64,000 bases of DNA from Kappaphycus alvarezii (Eukaryota; Rhodophyta; Florideophyceae; Gigartinales; Solieriaceae). The stretch is taken from the NCBI GenBank assembly GCA_002205965.3, contig NADL03000689.1, positions 1 to 64,000 on the forward strand, given 5' to 3'. Position 1 is the stretch's first letter, and each line of letters starts with the position of its first letter. Below the pieces are notes generated by a model, which saw nothing but the letters and a program-made list of their open reading frames with translations, made no database searches and was not told the DNA's origin. Shown here in pieces: positions 23,328 through 34,109 of this stretch. A program made the position numbers and the translations under genes.

Positions 23328-26118
23328 TAGTGTCCAAAGGACAAGCAAATGTACTCATATGAGTACAAATGATTGTTCGAAATTTTCTAGATTTTTTTAA
23401 TAAAAATTATACACTGGCACGCTGAATCCCTGAAAACTAACTTCCCCTAACTATAAAAGAAGTAGTTTTATCCTCATTCACAACAACCGCTGTGGCCTAA
23501 TGGGCTTCAAGTAAAGCATGAACAAAGAAATCGTGAGTCGTACTCGCTGCGCTCCACAGGAGGGCAAAAACTTCCTTCAGGAAGGTCGAGATTTCTGCGA
23601 CAGCTGCTACTTCAGTTTGCCTTAGCGCGCCCACTTGAACATGAGCAGAGGGGTTAATTCACTGATCACTCATAAAGGGGAATAACGCCATAGGTACGTA
23701 TGCTAATTCCACAAGTCGAACGACGCGAATCAGAAATGTAGGCGGCTATAGTCAACCACTAAATTTTTTTCAATTTTACTCATTCAGCCTACATAAAATG
23801 TAAGCGTAGACAAGTAAACATCACTATAGAGTAGTATTAAGCATCTTCTAATTATGACATAAGTGAACATCGCGTAAGTGATTTTGAAATCAGTTACGCC
23901 CTATCTCTGAATGGCATATCCAAACCTCTTTGTGCAGTTTCAGGCACTCAGAGCAGATAAATTTGGACTTCTTGTCAGATTTGCAAATTTTGCATCTGCT
24001 TTGAAACGCTGCTTTCATTGGGGCCCCATTGGCTCCTTTGCGCCTTTTCACTGTGGGCACCAGGTGGATTCCAGTACCGCAGGCCAATGAGGAAATAGAA
24101 TCCTCTGGAACATCGATGTCAGATCTGCGGAGACCAATAGCATCAAATGAATTGTCAATGAGTTGCTCTGCAAGTTTTGCATAAAAATCTTTTTGGGACA
24201 TGTAATTTCTTGCATCCATCAAACCCTCGTATAGCAGCCATGAGTCAACGATGCAAATTGCAAGCAAAGATGTATTAACCCTCAGTGACCAATCATTGAA
24301 TTCGAATTCCTTCTCCAATCCAAGGTCATCCTGTCTGCATCGGGTATGCCTGTCAATCTGGGAGCACGTTTGATAATATGTGCTGACAACCGCTGGAACT
24401 GGAATTTACATTTCTACAAGCACCGTTTCATTACCAGTAGATCTCCAACGAGATCTTCTGATAGGCTCTGACGAAAGTGTTGTACCGGAAGTACTGACAA
24501 AGTATCTTCTGTCTCTATCCATCCACAGAACGGCAATCATAGAAGGGTGGCTTTCCGTCCTGGGGCTTACCATACAGATATGATCTCCGCGCCTGAAAAG
24601 TTCCAGCCCTGACAAAAATGACATAGGAAACTGCCTTGTCGCATTCTTGACGACACCTGTAAACCTCAGTCCATATTCAAAAAGCGCATTTGCTGTGGCC
24701 ACAGAAGCAAATGCAGAGTATGCACAGACAAGTCGATTTGAATGAAACCAAGGCTCCGTAAGGCGAAGAACAATAGCAGTACCATGAGGGAAATTTGACC
24801 CGTAACGCCGATTACTGCTGTCAGATGCTGACAAAACAATCTCCAAATTTAATACAATTCTACTGACACCGCAGCATGCAGTCTTGATCTCACATCCGTT
24901 TTCAGGCTTACGGTCCATGGTGACATAGTGCGGTAGTCCTTCTGACATCCAGTCCCCCCCCCATTCCGTACATGCGCGACATGCTTTCATCCACGCAAAT
25001 TCTCTCTGCTGGAGAAAAACTTGACCTCCTATGCCGTTTTATGGCCTCCACAAATCCGCTGACCAAAGACCATCTTCTGTCAGTGCTTTCAGTTTCAGTG
25101 TAGCGGCTGAATGTAATACATGAGATCAGTGCTTCGAAACGGTTCCTCGAAATTATTTTTCCAAAAGCCGCCAATGGAATGTATTTAGATGTAGACTGTG
25201 TACTCCAAAGTGACCTTCTGCTTGTAAACTCGAATCTGCATAGCAATATGAGAATTCCAAAAAACTTTAGAATTGCACCAGTTGATGTACGCATGTGCCC
25301 ACCATTTGAGAGTTTCCGGTTTGTAAGTTCGGCAATTGTAGAAACGTGTTCGACGGGAAACATGGAAAGGAAAAAATCATACAGGGTCTTCTCATACTCG
25401 CTATGACCTTGTATGTACGTGTTCCCTGCTGGACTAATTACCTTCCATGGTCGGCATGCCGTTGATCCATTCAACGATAATACTACCTCCTGATTGGTCC
25501 AAATTTTTCCATGCACTTCTTTGCATACCCCTCCCTACTCCGGCCGTCCCCTCGGCTTCTTCTCGAGGTTCTTCAACAGAAGGTTGACGATTCGGAAATT
25601 CGACCTCTGCAGCAGTTGTGTCCATTTCATTGGACGTTGCTAGGTCACTTTCAGATGCTTCTCCTGGCTTGATGTTGACGAGTTTCAATCTGACGCGCTT
25701 TGTCCTGTCCTGAATGGACCAGTCTACGATGACCGAAGTCTGACGTCTTCCCGTAGATGTGTCAAGCTCGATGTTAACCATGGTTCCGTTGACGCGCGTA
25801 CTTCTCCAAAGGGAACCGAATAGTCGCTTACACTCAGCCGCTGACGTGACAAGGTTTGCGCGAGTGTTGACAAGGTTTCCGGGCTGTTGACGGGGGTTAT
25901 TTGGATTCGTCATTTTTGGTTAAATTTTTCGATGTTGACACACTTGTTGTGTGTTCGAATGAACTGTTAAGGAGTAACCTACGAAGTTTTGCACGGATGA
26001 CTACCTAAGGGTGCTATTTGATATGGTGAAAAGCTAATGGTGTCATTCTGTAAGTTTTTTATATAAAATCTAGCCGTTAGAAATATGGACTCATATGAGT
26101 ACAACTGTCCTCTGGACA
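23328..26118 (-). mobile_element. piggyBac-type DNA transposon
   Basis: Terminal inverted repeats: TGTCCAAAGGACA at 23331 against TGTCCAGAGGACA read inward from 26118 (12 of 13). Each is followed within a few bases by a CATATG-centred palindrome (GTACTCATATGAGTAC at 23351-23366; ACTCATATGAGT at 26089-26100). The interior carries one piggyBac transposase pseudogene. No TTAA duplication is visible at either edge, although piggyBac normally targets TTAA. Confidence 0.7.
23890..25913 (-). pseudogene. piggyBac-type transposase (DDE_Tnp_1_7), broken
   Basis: Three minus-strand pieces. N-terminal: 25913-25434 (ECKRLFGSLWRSTRV). Middle: 25516-24908 (EYEKTLYDFFLSMFP, ICVDESMSRMYG with the first catalytic Asp). 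C-terminal: 24990-23890, with IDRHTRCRQDDLGLE and a final zinc-binding CKICKSDKKSKFICSEC. Lesions: a frameshift between the first two pieces, one at a C homopolymer near 24953-24962, and an in-frame TAA near 24406. The family cuts and pastes DNA with three Asp residues; the final Cys-rich part is the usual targeting zinc finger. Confidence 0.85.
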
Positions 26119-26119
26119 G

Positions 26120-26596
26120 TAGTGTCTATACGACCATGCTCTCTCCTCATATGAGGCACACTTTGTCCTCATATGAGGACAATTTCCGTTACATTTTGGA
26201 ACAGTAAATGTTTTGGAAGCCTGAAATTTTTACTCCAAAAAAGGTTTTTTTTGTTAAGTTACAGTACAGTAATTCTTACTGTACATTACAGTAATTCTTA
26301 CTGTACATGCCCCCTCGTTTCTAAAACCCACCACGATAATACGAACTATATTTCCTTCCAAAATGAAGCCGTTTTCACAACTTCTTGCGAAGAGCGGAAG
26401 CTGGTGAGGGAAAACCGCTCTAGACTTCACCGACGTCAACAATCTTGAAAAGTTTGTTTTGATCGGCCATCTACACTCATGAACTAATGCGGAGGGACAA
26501 GAAATGCACCGAGGTAAAAAAATTTTGTGTTGAAAAAAAGGGCTAAAAGTTGTCCTCATATGAGGACAAATGAGGACAAATGTCCAATAGACACTA
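26120..26596. mobile_element. MITE copy 2 (CATATG-palindrome family)
   Basis: Bounded by a perfect 10 bp inverted repeat TAGTGTCTAT / ATAGACACTA. Inside each end are palindromes: CCTCATATGAGG (26145-26156), TGTCCTCATATGAGGACA (26164-26181) and the same 18 bp at 26551-26568. No coding capacity. A reverse-complement copy lies at 15948-16330. It starts one base after the piggyBac right end. The piggyBac left end also begins TAGTGTC, so this could be a nonautonomous relative of that element or part of its right end. Confidence 0.7.
26266..26307. repeat. tandem hairpin-forming 21 bp repeat in the MITE
   Basis: Two head-to-tail copies of ACAGTAATTCTTACTGTACAT. Each holds the near-perfect palindrome TACAGTAATTCTTACTGTA (8 bp arms, 3 base loop). 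The other MITE copy has a single unit at 16208-16226. Confidence 0.75.
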
Positions 26597-26654
26597 GATA
26601 GGGTCGTTCGGTCGCGGTTCAGAATGATTAACGGCGGGTTGGCCCGACCATAAA

Positions 26655-27070
26655 TCATCTTAGTGAACCGGTCGGTTGACGGGGCTTGAGATGGGAGGAC
26701 CTCCAGCGTTGTTTGCTTGCAACATAATTGAGGGCGTTACGGGCGTCAATGAGGATGGTGGCGACATGCGGGTCAGAGGAATCCGGGCGTAGTAATGTGC
26801 GAACATCATGGACGATGGCATCCATGTCGGCCTTGATGCTGTTGGTCATTTGGAAGGGGGCCAGGAATCATCAATCACCGATGGAAGTAATTTCTTCGTC
26901 ACAATGCGCCGAACAACATATATGACCGCAATCGGACAAATCGTACCGGGTTTCGGCTGGAGCGGAAACAACGTTGCAGAGGTAAGGATGGGGAGGACTG
27001 CGTCCGGAAGGTCCCCACGTGCTATCCGGGTGAACAGTTTGGTTAAGACTCTTGTTGAGAGGGGTCTTTC
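26655..27070 (-). pseudogene. LINE reverse transcriptase fragment
   Basis: The minus strand reads LTKLFTRIARGDLPDAVLPI, then VVRRIVTKKLLPS and, after a frameshift near 26850, DVRTLLRPDS and ATILIDARNALNYV. This is the non-LTR RT order: N.i..G.lP, RPi..g...RRl..k.l, then motif A with the catalytic Asp (usually D.rNAFN). Truncated at both ends. Confidence 0.6.
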
Positions 27071-27149
27071 AATTATTGAATGTGATCAGGCGTGTCATTA
27101 CGGTCGGTCCTGCAGTCCGAACATTTGGGAGACTCCCCCGCTTTGTAAT

Positions 27150-27269
27150 TTTCTAGAGTTCCTTTTCTGTAAGCACTTTATCTTAGCGGTGCTTACCCAA
27201 AGGCACGCTGCTGCGGCCGTCTTGTCCAACGCGGCATGCCTGGTCGCCGGCATTGAGCCGGCCTTGTAA
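27150..27269 (+). pseudogene. LINE C-terminal end fragment
   Basis: The plus frame ends TQRHAAAAVLSNAACLVAGI then EPAL and TAA. It matches the ends of the LINE fragments at 37.5 kb (NAAATVSSNSTNLTAGLAP) and 60.96 kb (TQRHAAAAAMSNAPCLLKG). Opposite in strand to the RT fragment beside it, so the two come from separate insertions or a rearrangement. Confidence 0.55.
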
Positions 27270-27624
27270 GCAAGGTCATTTACTGTAGTGTTACCCATCA
27301 GCGACGACTTTCCCGCATAACGTATTAGCCGCGTGAGTAACCGACCACCTCTTCCATGTGTTAAAATAACCCAAAAATTCCCCCTATATGCATACGCAGT
27401 TCTATACAGTACAGTTCAGTAAATGAATCACCACTACCTTAAACAGGCACGTCAGTGCATTAGGGGTATTGCTGGTGCATGTTCTCATACCGTCACCACA
27501 TTTTCCTTTGTACACGGGCATATCAGTCACTCATCCATGTTCCCCAACCTGTTCAATTCACATTTGAGTATCTCTGTCTTAATAGACCAATTCTGGAGAA
27601 GGCCCTTTCGTCGATAAAGAGCCC

Positions 27625-28713
27625 ATGATCTCTCATTGCCTAAAGCTCTCTGCCTTCCTGCATCCCCGTGCCGGCTCATTCATGGCCATGAATACTTCGA
27701 CAACCATGACTCATATGGAATCAGTCGCCTGCCCTAGGCTTCAGTCCCAAGAGTTTGTCATCCTTGGCTCCGGCGTTTCGACAGCTATCCCAAGAATATC
27801 GTGCATCATCCGTTCAAAGAATGGGCATTATTGTCGCCCTTGCCATGACGCAGTGAAGAATCCTTTAGGGCCAAATTGCCGTGGCAATGTTAGCGCTTTG
27901 GTCCGTCTCGCTGGTCATACCGTCCTCATCGATTGCGGGAAAACAATCCGAGAGGTTGCAATTCGCCATTTTCCCTCTCTGGGCGTCGAAGAAATCGACG
28001 CAATAGTTTTAACTCATGGTCATGCCGACGCTTTTTTAGGCCTTGACGACGCCAGGGACATACAGTTACACGGTGTCGCAAAACAAGTCGACGGGAAAAC
28101 TCGCTGGATTCCTCCAAAACCCATCCCCATCTACTTGAATGAGGAGACCATGGGCGTCTGCCGAAACGCATTTCCTTATTTGATACCTGACCATCAGCAA
28201 GCGCCAAACTGCAAAAAGGAGAAAGATATTCCGCGAAGAGTCGCATCTCTGTCCTGGAACGTTTACAATGAGGACAAATACTTCGCCCCTTTCCATCCAA
28301 TTCCAGGCGTTGGCATTGAGTTTACGCCTTTTCCAATGTACCACGGTGGTACTTATATCTGTATGGGGTTTCTGATCAGGATACAAGAATCTCCGAAATC
28401 GAAGCAATTTGTCGTGGCTTATTTAAGTGATGCCAATGATCTTCCAGACCGAACTTGGGCTTTTTTGAAGGATCAACCACGCATAGACTTACTTGTCGTC
28501 GATTTGTTAACAAAGTCACAGCGCAACAAGAGTCATTTTCACTGGAACCAGACTATCGACGTTGTGCGTAAAATACGACCGGAGAGGGCCGTCGCAGTAG
28601 GCATGACGTGTTCGCTCGGCATGCATGACGAAGTCAACGAAGAACTGGCCGCATTTGACAAGGAAGGGTTGAATTTACGTCTTGCTTATGACGGAATGCG
28701 GTTCCCAGCTTGA
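27625..28713 (+). CDS. metallo-beta-lactamase-fold hydrolase (PhnP-like / SPAC777.06c type)
   Basis: An intact 362-codon, intronless frame ending in TGA, and the only clearly intact host-type gene here. The fold starts at residue ~44 (VILGSG). THGHADAFLGLDD at 130-142 is the metal-binding motif in the HxHxDA form seen in this subfamily, with further likely ligands at PMYHGG (H240), YLSDAN (D269) and GMHDE (H334). CRPC (70-73) and C85 match the subfamily's conserved Cys pattern. Relatives are putative hydrolases with two bound metals; the substrate is unknown. ATGs at residues 20, 22, 28 and 31 are alternative starts, since conservation seems to begin near residue 40. No signal peptide or membrane segment. 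Transposon debris lies on both sides. Confidence 0.85.
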   Translation: MISHCLKLSAFLHPRAGSFMAMNTSTTMTHMESVACPRLQSQEFVILGSGVSTAIPRISCIIRSKNGHYCRPCHDAVKNPLGPNCRGNVSALVRLAGHTVLIDCGKTIREVAIRHFPSLGVEEIDAIVLTHGHADAFLGLDDARDIQLHGVAKQVDGKTRWIPPKPIPIYLNEETMGVCRNAFPYLIPDHQQAPNCKKEKDIPRRVASLSWNVYNEDKYFAPFHPIPGVGIEFTPFPMYHGGTYICMGFLIRIQESPKSKQFVVAYLSDANDLPDRTWAFLKDQPRIDLLVVDLLTKSQRNKSHFHWNQTIDVVRKIRPERAVAVGMTCSLGMHDEVNEELAAFDKEGLNLRLAYDGMRFPA

Positions 28714-28738
28714 TATCACTCTGAGTCGTGAGCAACGT

Positions 28739-29065
28739 ATGTCTTTTGTCTGCACAGCATGCCAGTCCAAAGAAGCTCTAAAAGTACAAACGAAATTTGA
28801 AGCTACAAGAAAAGAATTTGGGAAACGCAAACGCTTTTGTCCGCTGAAGCTGTTCTAATTTTTGTATCGCTGTGCGTGTTGCAACTTCACGTTTACCATT
28901 TGCCAGGAAGTTCACTACTTGATTAAACTCCTAATCGTCTGCGAAGAATGCCACGAGCTTCTTGCTAATACCAAACTGGATAGCTTGTTGCATGATCAGC
29001 CGTTGCAGATTTTAATTGACTATGAATCTCTCTGTGGTTGCTGCAATTTTAATCGACTATTATGA
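28739..29065 (+). pseudogene. small Cys-pair (zinc ribbon-like) ORF split by a TAA
   Basis: An ATG at 28739 opens 39 codons (MSFVCTACQSKEAL ... FCPLKLF) to a TAA at 28856. The same frame then stays open to 29063, encoding YRCACCNFTFTICQ, IVCEECHELL and LCGCCNFNRLL. Together there are four CxxC pairs, enough for two zinc ribbons. It starts 26 bp after the hydrolase gene on the same strand. I do not recognise the family. The TAA could be a CAA mutation. It may be a decayed gene or chance. Confidence 0.3.
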
Positions 29066-31504
29066 GGTAGTTGCTTAGGTCGCGGGCGAGTGAGCATAAG
29101 TTTGAAGTAGGGGTGTCGGTATAGGGAACGGTGATTTGCGCATTGCGAAACTGGTACCTGGGATTAGCAGGGGTATCTTGGGCTCGCATTCTTGGCCGGA
29201 CGCACGACCGTCGAGGCATATTCAACACGATTTTCGAGCCTCGTCCACCACGTAACCCTCACAAGTCATGGTGCTGTACGATGATACGTCCTTTAACATG
29301 TACCTATTTTTAGCGGCGATGTGGGATTCTTGCAGAAAAAAAATTGACTCTGTACCTCGGGCTCAACTGCAGTAGCAAGGGCGTTCTAAAGTGCCTCTGA
29401 AGTTCGCCGAAACCGGTCGCATGGAGATCTGCGACGTCATCGCCATACGCATCCACCTAATTTACGGATTACAGACCAGAGACTACCGGATGGTCTGAGC
29501 AAACGGGAAGGGCATGGTGCTTTATGGACCAGTGGGTGTCGGGCAACGTTGAAAACGAGGTGTGCGGTGTCATAAATGCAGCGAGTGCAAGTCGCCGGCT
29601 GAGCTTTTCCTCAACGCCTGGCCCGAAGGTCGTATCACCGTGCTGGGTGGCCACGGGTGGCTGCATAATCCGCATTGTGCTAGTGGGCTCGGGGCTCGGC
29701 TTTCCGCTGCATCCTGCTTAGATTGGCTTTTTCGCAGGGAAACAGCAACAAAGAAAGGCCTAAGGGGCTCATGTTGGCGCAACGGGATGGCTGGGGAAGT
29801 TGAGAACGAATTCGTGTATAGGCGCTCTAAGATGACAGAAAAAGTACCTCCTCCGCACACACCAAGGCCTACTGGTTCTGCGGTCTGGTGCGCTAAGAAT
29901 AGGGCGATCTACATCTTTAGGCAGGTGCTGCATCGATGATGCTGCAAGCGAAGGCGCCATCGAGTAAGGGTACTGGTCGGGAAAGAACGTAGCCAATGCC
30001 GTTGTTACTGTTAGAAGCTGTTTAAGACGCAGGCCGTGAACGTACAATAAGCTTAGGACATCTCTGCTCACGATGCGCACGGATGTACACCCTGAGGATA
30101 CCATACGCTTTGGCCATTCAAACCTCCTTGCCTTCGATTCGGCCTCACTCGTCGGCAACGTAACCTTCATGTCGCCCTGCAGAATTAGTACACGCACCAA
30201 ATGTATCTGAACCGCGCGAGTGACGCACCGGATTGCGTCCACAGGGACAGGATCTGGAGCTTTGACAACATTTCAGCACTCCTCGAATGGACCCTTCCGG
30301 ACGGCCCATTATGCGACTCAACTTCCCAGTTCCAGTTCGCACAGATCAACTCCTCGAGTGCTCCGGCTATGTAAGCGAGGCCTGCAGAACGAGTTCCTCC
30401 CGGCTATCTTGAGGTGAGACATGACGTCGAGCAACGCGTAAGTGCTAGGCGAAGGAACGAAATAGATGCTCATTGCAATTTTCAATGCCATTTAGAATCA
30501 TCTGCTTGCACATCAAATTCAGGAGAATAGAGAGTCCAGGAAGGCCTTCGATAGCTAGCGCACCTACGTGTGGAGGACGCATCGGCCAGCATAAGGATGA
30601 TTTTCCCCTGTAAAACGATTACTGCGGTCAGGCTTCTTTGGGCGATACGTACAGTATGACTATTGACGTGACCATTGTCAGTCCTCACTCCGCGCCATAT
30701 CGCAATCAGGCAGATGGGGGTCTCTCAGCACTGACACGAGCCGAAAAGCGCAGGGGGGAACACTACGCGCAACCTTGTCACCTTGTCGGTGTCGTCGTAC
30801 GCGTTACCTTGTCGTGCCGATGGTATGGACCATCTACCTACGGCCACCGACATTTACGGACATATTGGGGCAACCGGACTCCAGGCGCTCCATGACATGA
30901 GTAACCTCAAAGCTGACCGAGGGAAGCATCCTGTGTCTGAATTCCGGAAGCTTAAGACACGTGTCTCGGCATTTGTTCTACATTACTGTACACCGCAGTC
31001 ATGATTAATCACGAAATGGAGACCTTTTGATTTTTTGTGGGCCTGCTAAACAGATTCAACCCAGCGAGGCCTAAACCGATGCCCACGCCAACAGAAGGGA
31101 AGGAAGAAAATTCCACCACCGACCCACCTGCGGGCCAGGGCGGTGGTAGCTTAAAAAACTCCCTGTGTAAGCGCGATGCTTACAGAGAGCGACGACGACG
31201 TTGACATGTGCTCCCGGTTTGCGGCCTCGGACACAACCAGCAGGACCACGGGACCCAGGACCCCTCGCTTGCTGTCCAAAATTAATCACCGAAAACAGAG
31301 AACATACCCCACCACCTGACGTCCAGACGGGGCTCTTGCCTTATCCCCCGCTAGAAATCATGAATTAAAAGGTCTCTTTTTCTCTCTTTTCTCTCTCTAC
31401 GGAAGACTCTTGGCAGTGCCAAACTGGGCAATCAGGGAAAGTTATTGAGTTTACCAGCACGCTCTGTTTAGCCACTCGAATATTGTGTACAGGAACGACC
31501 TTTG
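29066..31504. other. no recognisable gene
   Basis: Moderate-GC sequence with many short overlapping frames on both strands (largest 29769-30242 - and 29562-29939 +), none with a motif I can name. Probably decayed repeats; the right end runs into the LINE fragment at 31505. A CT-rich run lies near 31376-31400. Confidence 0.5.
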
Positions 31505-31597
31505 AGTTCCCAGCGATCCTGTTGCAGTGCGGTTTATAAAAAACGCGTTAAAGTTCAGGAGGTATCAAGTCTTCATCACCACGCATGCCAGGTCCTG
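31505..31597 (+). pseudogene. LINE C-terminal domain, 5' part (interrupted by gypsy-3)
   Basis: The frame reads NALKFRRYQVFITTHARS up to the gypsy-3 insertion point, matching AAKHRRYESFIATAARS of the LINE at 61.2 kb. It continues at 37406 after gypsy-3. Confidence 0.65.
31593..31597. repeat. gypsy-3 target-site duplication, left (TCCTG)
   Basis: TCCTG immediately precedes the LTR start TGTAACA and is repeated at 37401-37405 right after the 3' LTR end. Confidence 0.9.
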
Positions 31598-31923
31598 TGT
31601 AACAATCAAATAGTTTATGGATTGTTCTACAAGGTCCTGGATCATTCTGGACATTTGCCAGCAATGAAATTAGCGTGGCAAATACGATTTTTAGATTTTT
31701 TATTGCTTGTAGTGTTTATATTGCATTGCTGTAACGCGTCTCTTTGCGTCTCTTTGATATGTGTTATTTTACATCCATTTAAGGGGGCACAAAACACTAT
31801 ATAAGAGGTCGCAGATGCCGAGTAGCGGCATTAACAACCATCAAACATTTTCAACATCGATCAAAGTCAACATTGGAGTTTATTTTAACTTTCTTCCTTT
31901 GCCCCAACTACTCTCTCGTTTCA
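31598..31923 (+). repeat. gypsy-3 5' LTR
   Basis: 326 bp, TGTAACA...GTTTCA, with a TATATAAG box at 31798-31805. It differs from the 3' LTR only at three single bases (in the TAGTGTTTAT, GAGGTCGCAG and AACTTTCTTC contexts). Confidence 0.95.
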
Positions 31924-31970
31924 CTGGTAGCATCGCCTAGTTGGCCGAAGGGAGTCGGTTGATACTACGA

Positions 31971-32025
31971 CTGTGGGCTGGAGTGCCAGTCGTTGGTAAG
32001 ATTTACCTGTGGGCTGGAGTGCCAG
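31971..32025 (+). repeat. 19 bp direct repeat in the gypsy-3 leader
   Basis: CTGTGGGCTGGAGTGCCAG at 31971-31989 and again at 32007-32025, in the untranslated leader between the LTR and gag. It could be a packaging, dimerisation or translation element, or a small duplication. The primer-binding site should lie from 31924 on (TGGTAGCATCGCC at 31925), but I cannot match it to a tRNA. Confidence 0.7.
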
Positions 32026-32526
32026 GTGAATGCTAGTAATCTAGTTCTGCAGGGAGAACTAGATAGGCTGGAAGGTATTTTCAATATCTTCGCCTACTTT
32101 GATTGTGTTTGTTCTGCGCCGAGTCGCCTACGTAATCTCAAATAGTCCTCTCGACTATTTGCTGTTAGCTAGGTCGACCGACTGGGACAAGGGTTCAAAT
32201 AACGTGATTTAGGTTTGATCAGGTAAGAGCATCCTCATAGAGTAGTGTGGAAAGAACTTATGTTATGTGATTGAGAAGTACCTTTCGGCCGGCTCGAGAT
32301 CTTTTCTTATAGGGTAAAGACACCGAAGGGTCTTTATCAAAAGACTGGTGGGGATATCCCGAACGGATCTAGATCACCGTAGCTCTCGAGTGTGGGTTAC
32401 GAAGAGTACTTTATCACTCTCTTGCGGGAAGAGGACCAGTCGCGGTGGGAAGGCTCCCTACAAGTATTGAGTGGATAATACGTCAAGAGAGAAGAAGTCA
32501 AGAGAAGAAAAAGAAGGTTGTTCAAA

Positions 32527-33318
32527 ATGTCGTTGTTAAAACCGAATAAGCCAGAGCAGTTTAAGGGTACTGGAGATCGGCTCGTCGTTGAAACATGGTT
32601 ATATCAGCTCGAACAGTATCTCACGCTTTTTCAGAAGCAAAATACGGATCTTGCACTGAAAGATGGAGCTAGGATTATGTACGATACAACCTGGCTTACG
32701 GGCACAGCTGCAAGTTGGTGATTCATGAAAGTTGCCTCCAATGCAGTTCCAGATTCTTTTGACGAGTTTAAGAATTTGGTACGAGCTGAGTTTATACCCG
32801 CCGACAGTGTTCGACGTGCAAGAGACAAGCTAAGGACATTGCATCAGAAGTACTCTGTTGCTACTTATCTCTCAGAGTTTAAAAATGTGGCTCTGAGCAT
32901 CCCTGGTATCTCAATGGATGAAATGCTAGATAAGTTTGTCTCTGGACTTAAGCCACAGGTTAGGCTAGAAGTCCTCAAAAGAAATGTTGCGAACGTCGAT
33001 GAAGCTGCCCGAATAGCTCTGAATGTTGACAGTGCTTTACGTGGATCTGGGATGTTCTCAAGGTTTGGTGAACAGTCGAGTTATGTTCCAAACAAGGCTC
33101 CCGTACCAATGGAGATCGGTAACGTGGAGAAGAGGTACAACCGTGGTCAAATTCGAAACAGGAATCGTCGATTTGATCCAGAGATAGAACGGTTGTACAA
33201 GGAGAACCTCTGCTTTGTATGTCACAAAGTAGGTTCCAGGCCATGGAAGCATAATGACCGTGAGAAAAAGATTGCATCGAATAATGCTCAAGTTATTGAC
33301 AATGACTCGGAAAACTAA
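32527..33318 (+). pseudogene. gypsy-3 gag
   Basis: Starts at ATG 32527. TGA at 32719 falls inside a conserved capsid stretch (TAASW then FMKVAS, where Trp is expected), after which the frame runs on to TAA at 33316. Capsid region: FDEFKNLVRAEFIP, YLSEFKNVALSIPG. A knuckle-like CFVCHKVGSRPWKH near the end has lost the His and last Cys of CX2CX4HX4C. Gag forms the particle that packages element RNA. Confidence 0.85.
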
Positions 33319-33575
33319 GAGGTCCGCCGGAAGGAAATAACGCTCCGGTTGGGCCGAGTATGAGTGACTTTGAATGTCTTGTTGCAGAGGTTAGGCAACT
33401 AAGACGAAGTATCCAGAGTCCAGTGTTGAAAGAAGAGATTTGCACTGGTGATACCTCTGTAGTTGAGAAAAGTCAAGTAAGTCATGCGTTGAGAGTCCCG
33501 AAGACTAGTTTGTAGTCCAATACTATCGTTAATTGTCTTGAGGACAACAAACAGATCAGTGAGGAAGATATTCCA

Positions 33576-34007
33576 GTGGAGGAATTAATTGTACTTGATG
33601 GGGCACTGAAAGACGTGGAAGTGTCCGTCCTCAAGGAAGATGGTTGTAATACAAACGTAGTATCAATGGATTTCGCAGCTCGGAACAGAGAAAGGTTTCG
33701 ATTTAAGAATTTCAATGTCACTGTCAATCATTCGAGCAAGAAGTCAAAGGAAACAGCGTCTGAAGTCATCCTAGAAGCAACATTGAAGATTGGTTCCCAT
33801 CTGTATACATCCAATTGGGTTGTTGCGAATTGTAGATACGATGTGCTTCTTGGAATGCCATGGCATGTTACCAACAATCCTGATATCGATTATCAAGAAC
33901 GGATTGTTAAGATTGGCAAACACGCGATTCCAATTACTGAAGATAATTCGAGGGAACAAATTAGAGTCACAAGCATTGGAGTTAAGAATATTCCGGCCCA
34001 TGATTAG
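33576..34007 (+). pseudogene. gypsy-3 aspartic protease
   Basis: Contains VSVLKEDGCNTNVVS, where a retropepsin would have D[ST]G; here it is DGC, so activity is doubtful. CRYDVLLGMPWH follows, the second landmark (D.ILG..W). The end and the linker to RT (33985-34110) shift frame to one reading DFNVYQLVDVNEL and back. Confidence 0.7.
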
Positions 34008-34109
34008 AAGAAAGAATCATGGGAGAGATTTCAATGTATATCAACTTGTTGATGTGAATGAGCTGAAGTTGACTAAGCCCTCTGCAATCAAAGGCCAAAA
34101 GAATGCAAA

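Noticed and set aside
27926-28407. Minus-strand frames of 113-124 codons
   Set aside because: They are antisense shadows of the intact hydrolase gene.
31925-31942. Primer-binding site complementary to a specific tRNA
   Set aside because: TGGTAGCATCGCC begins with the expected TGG, but I could not match the rest to a tRNA 3' end with confidence.
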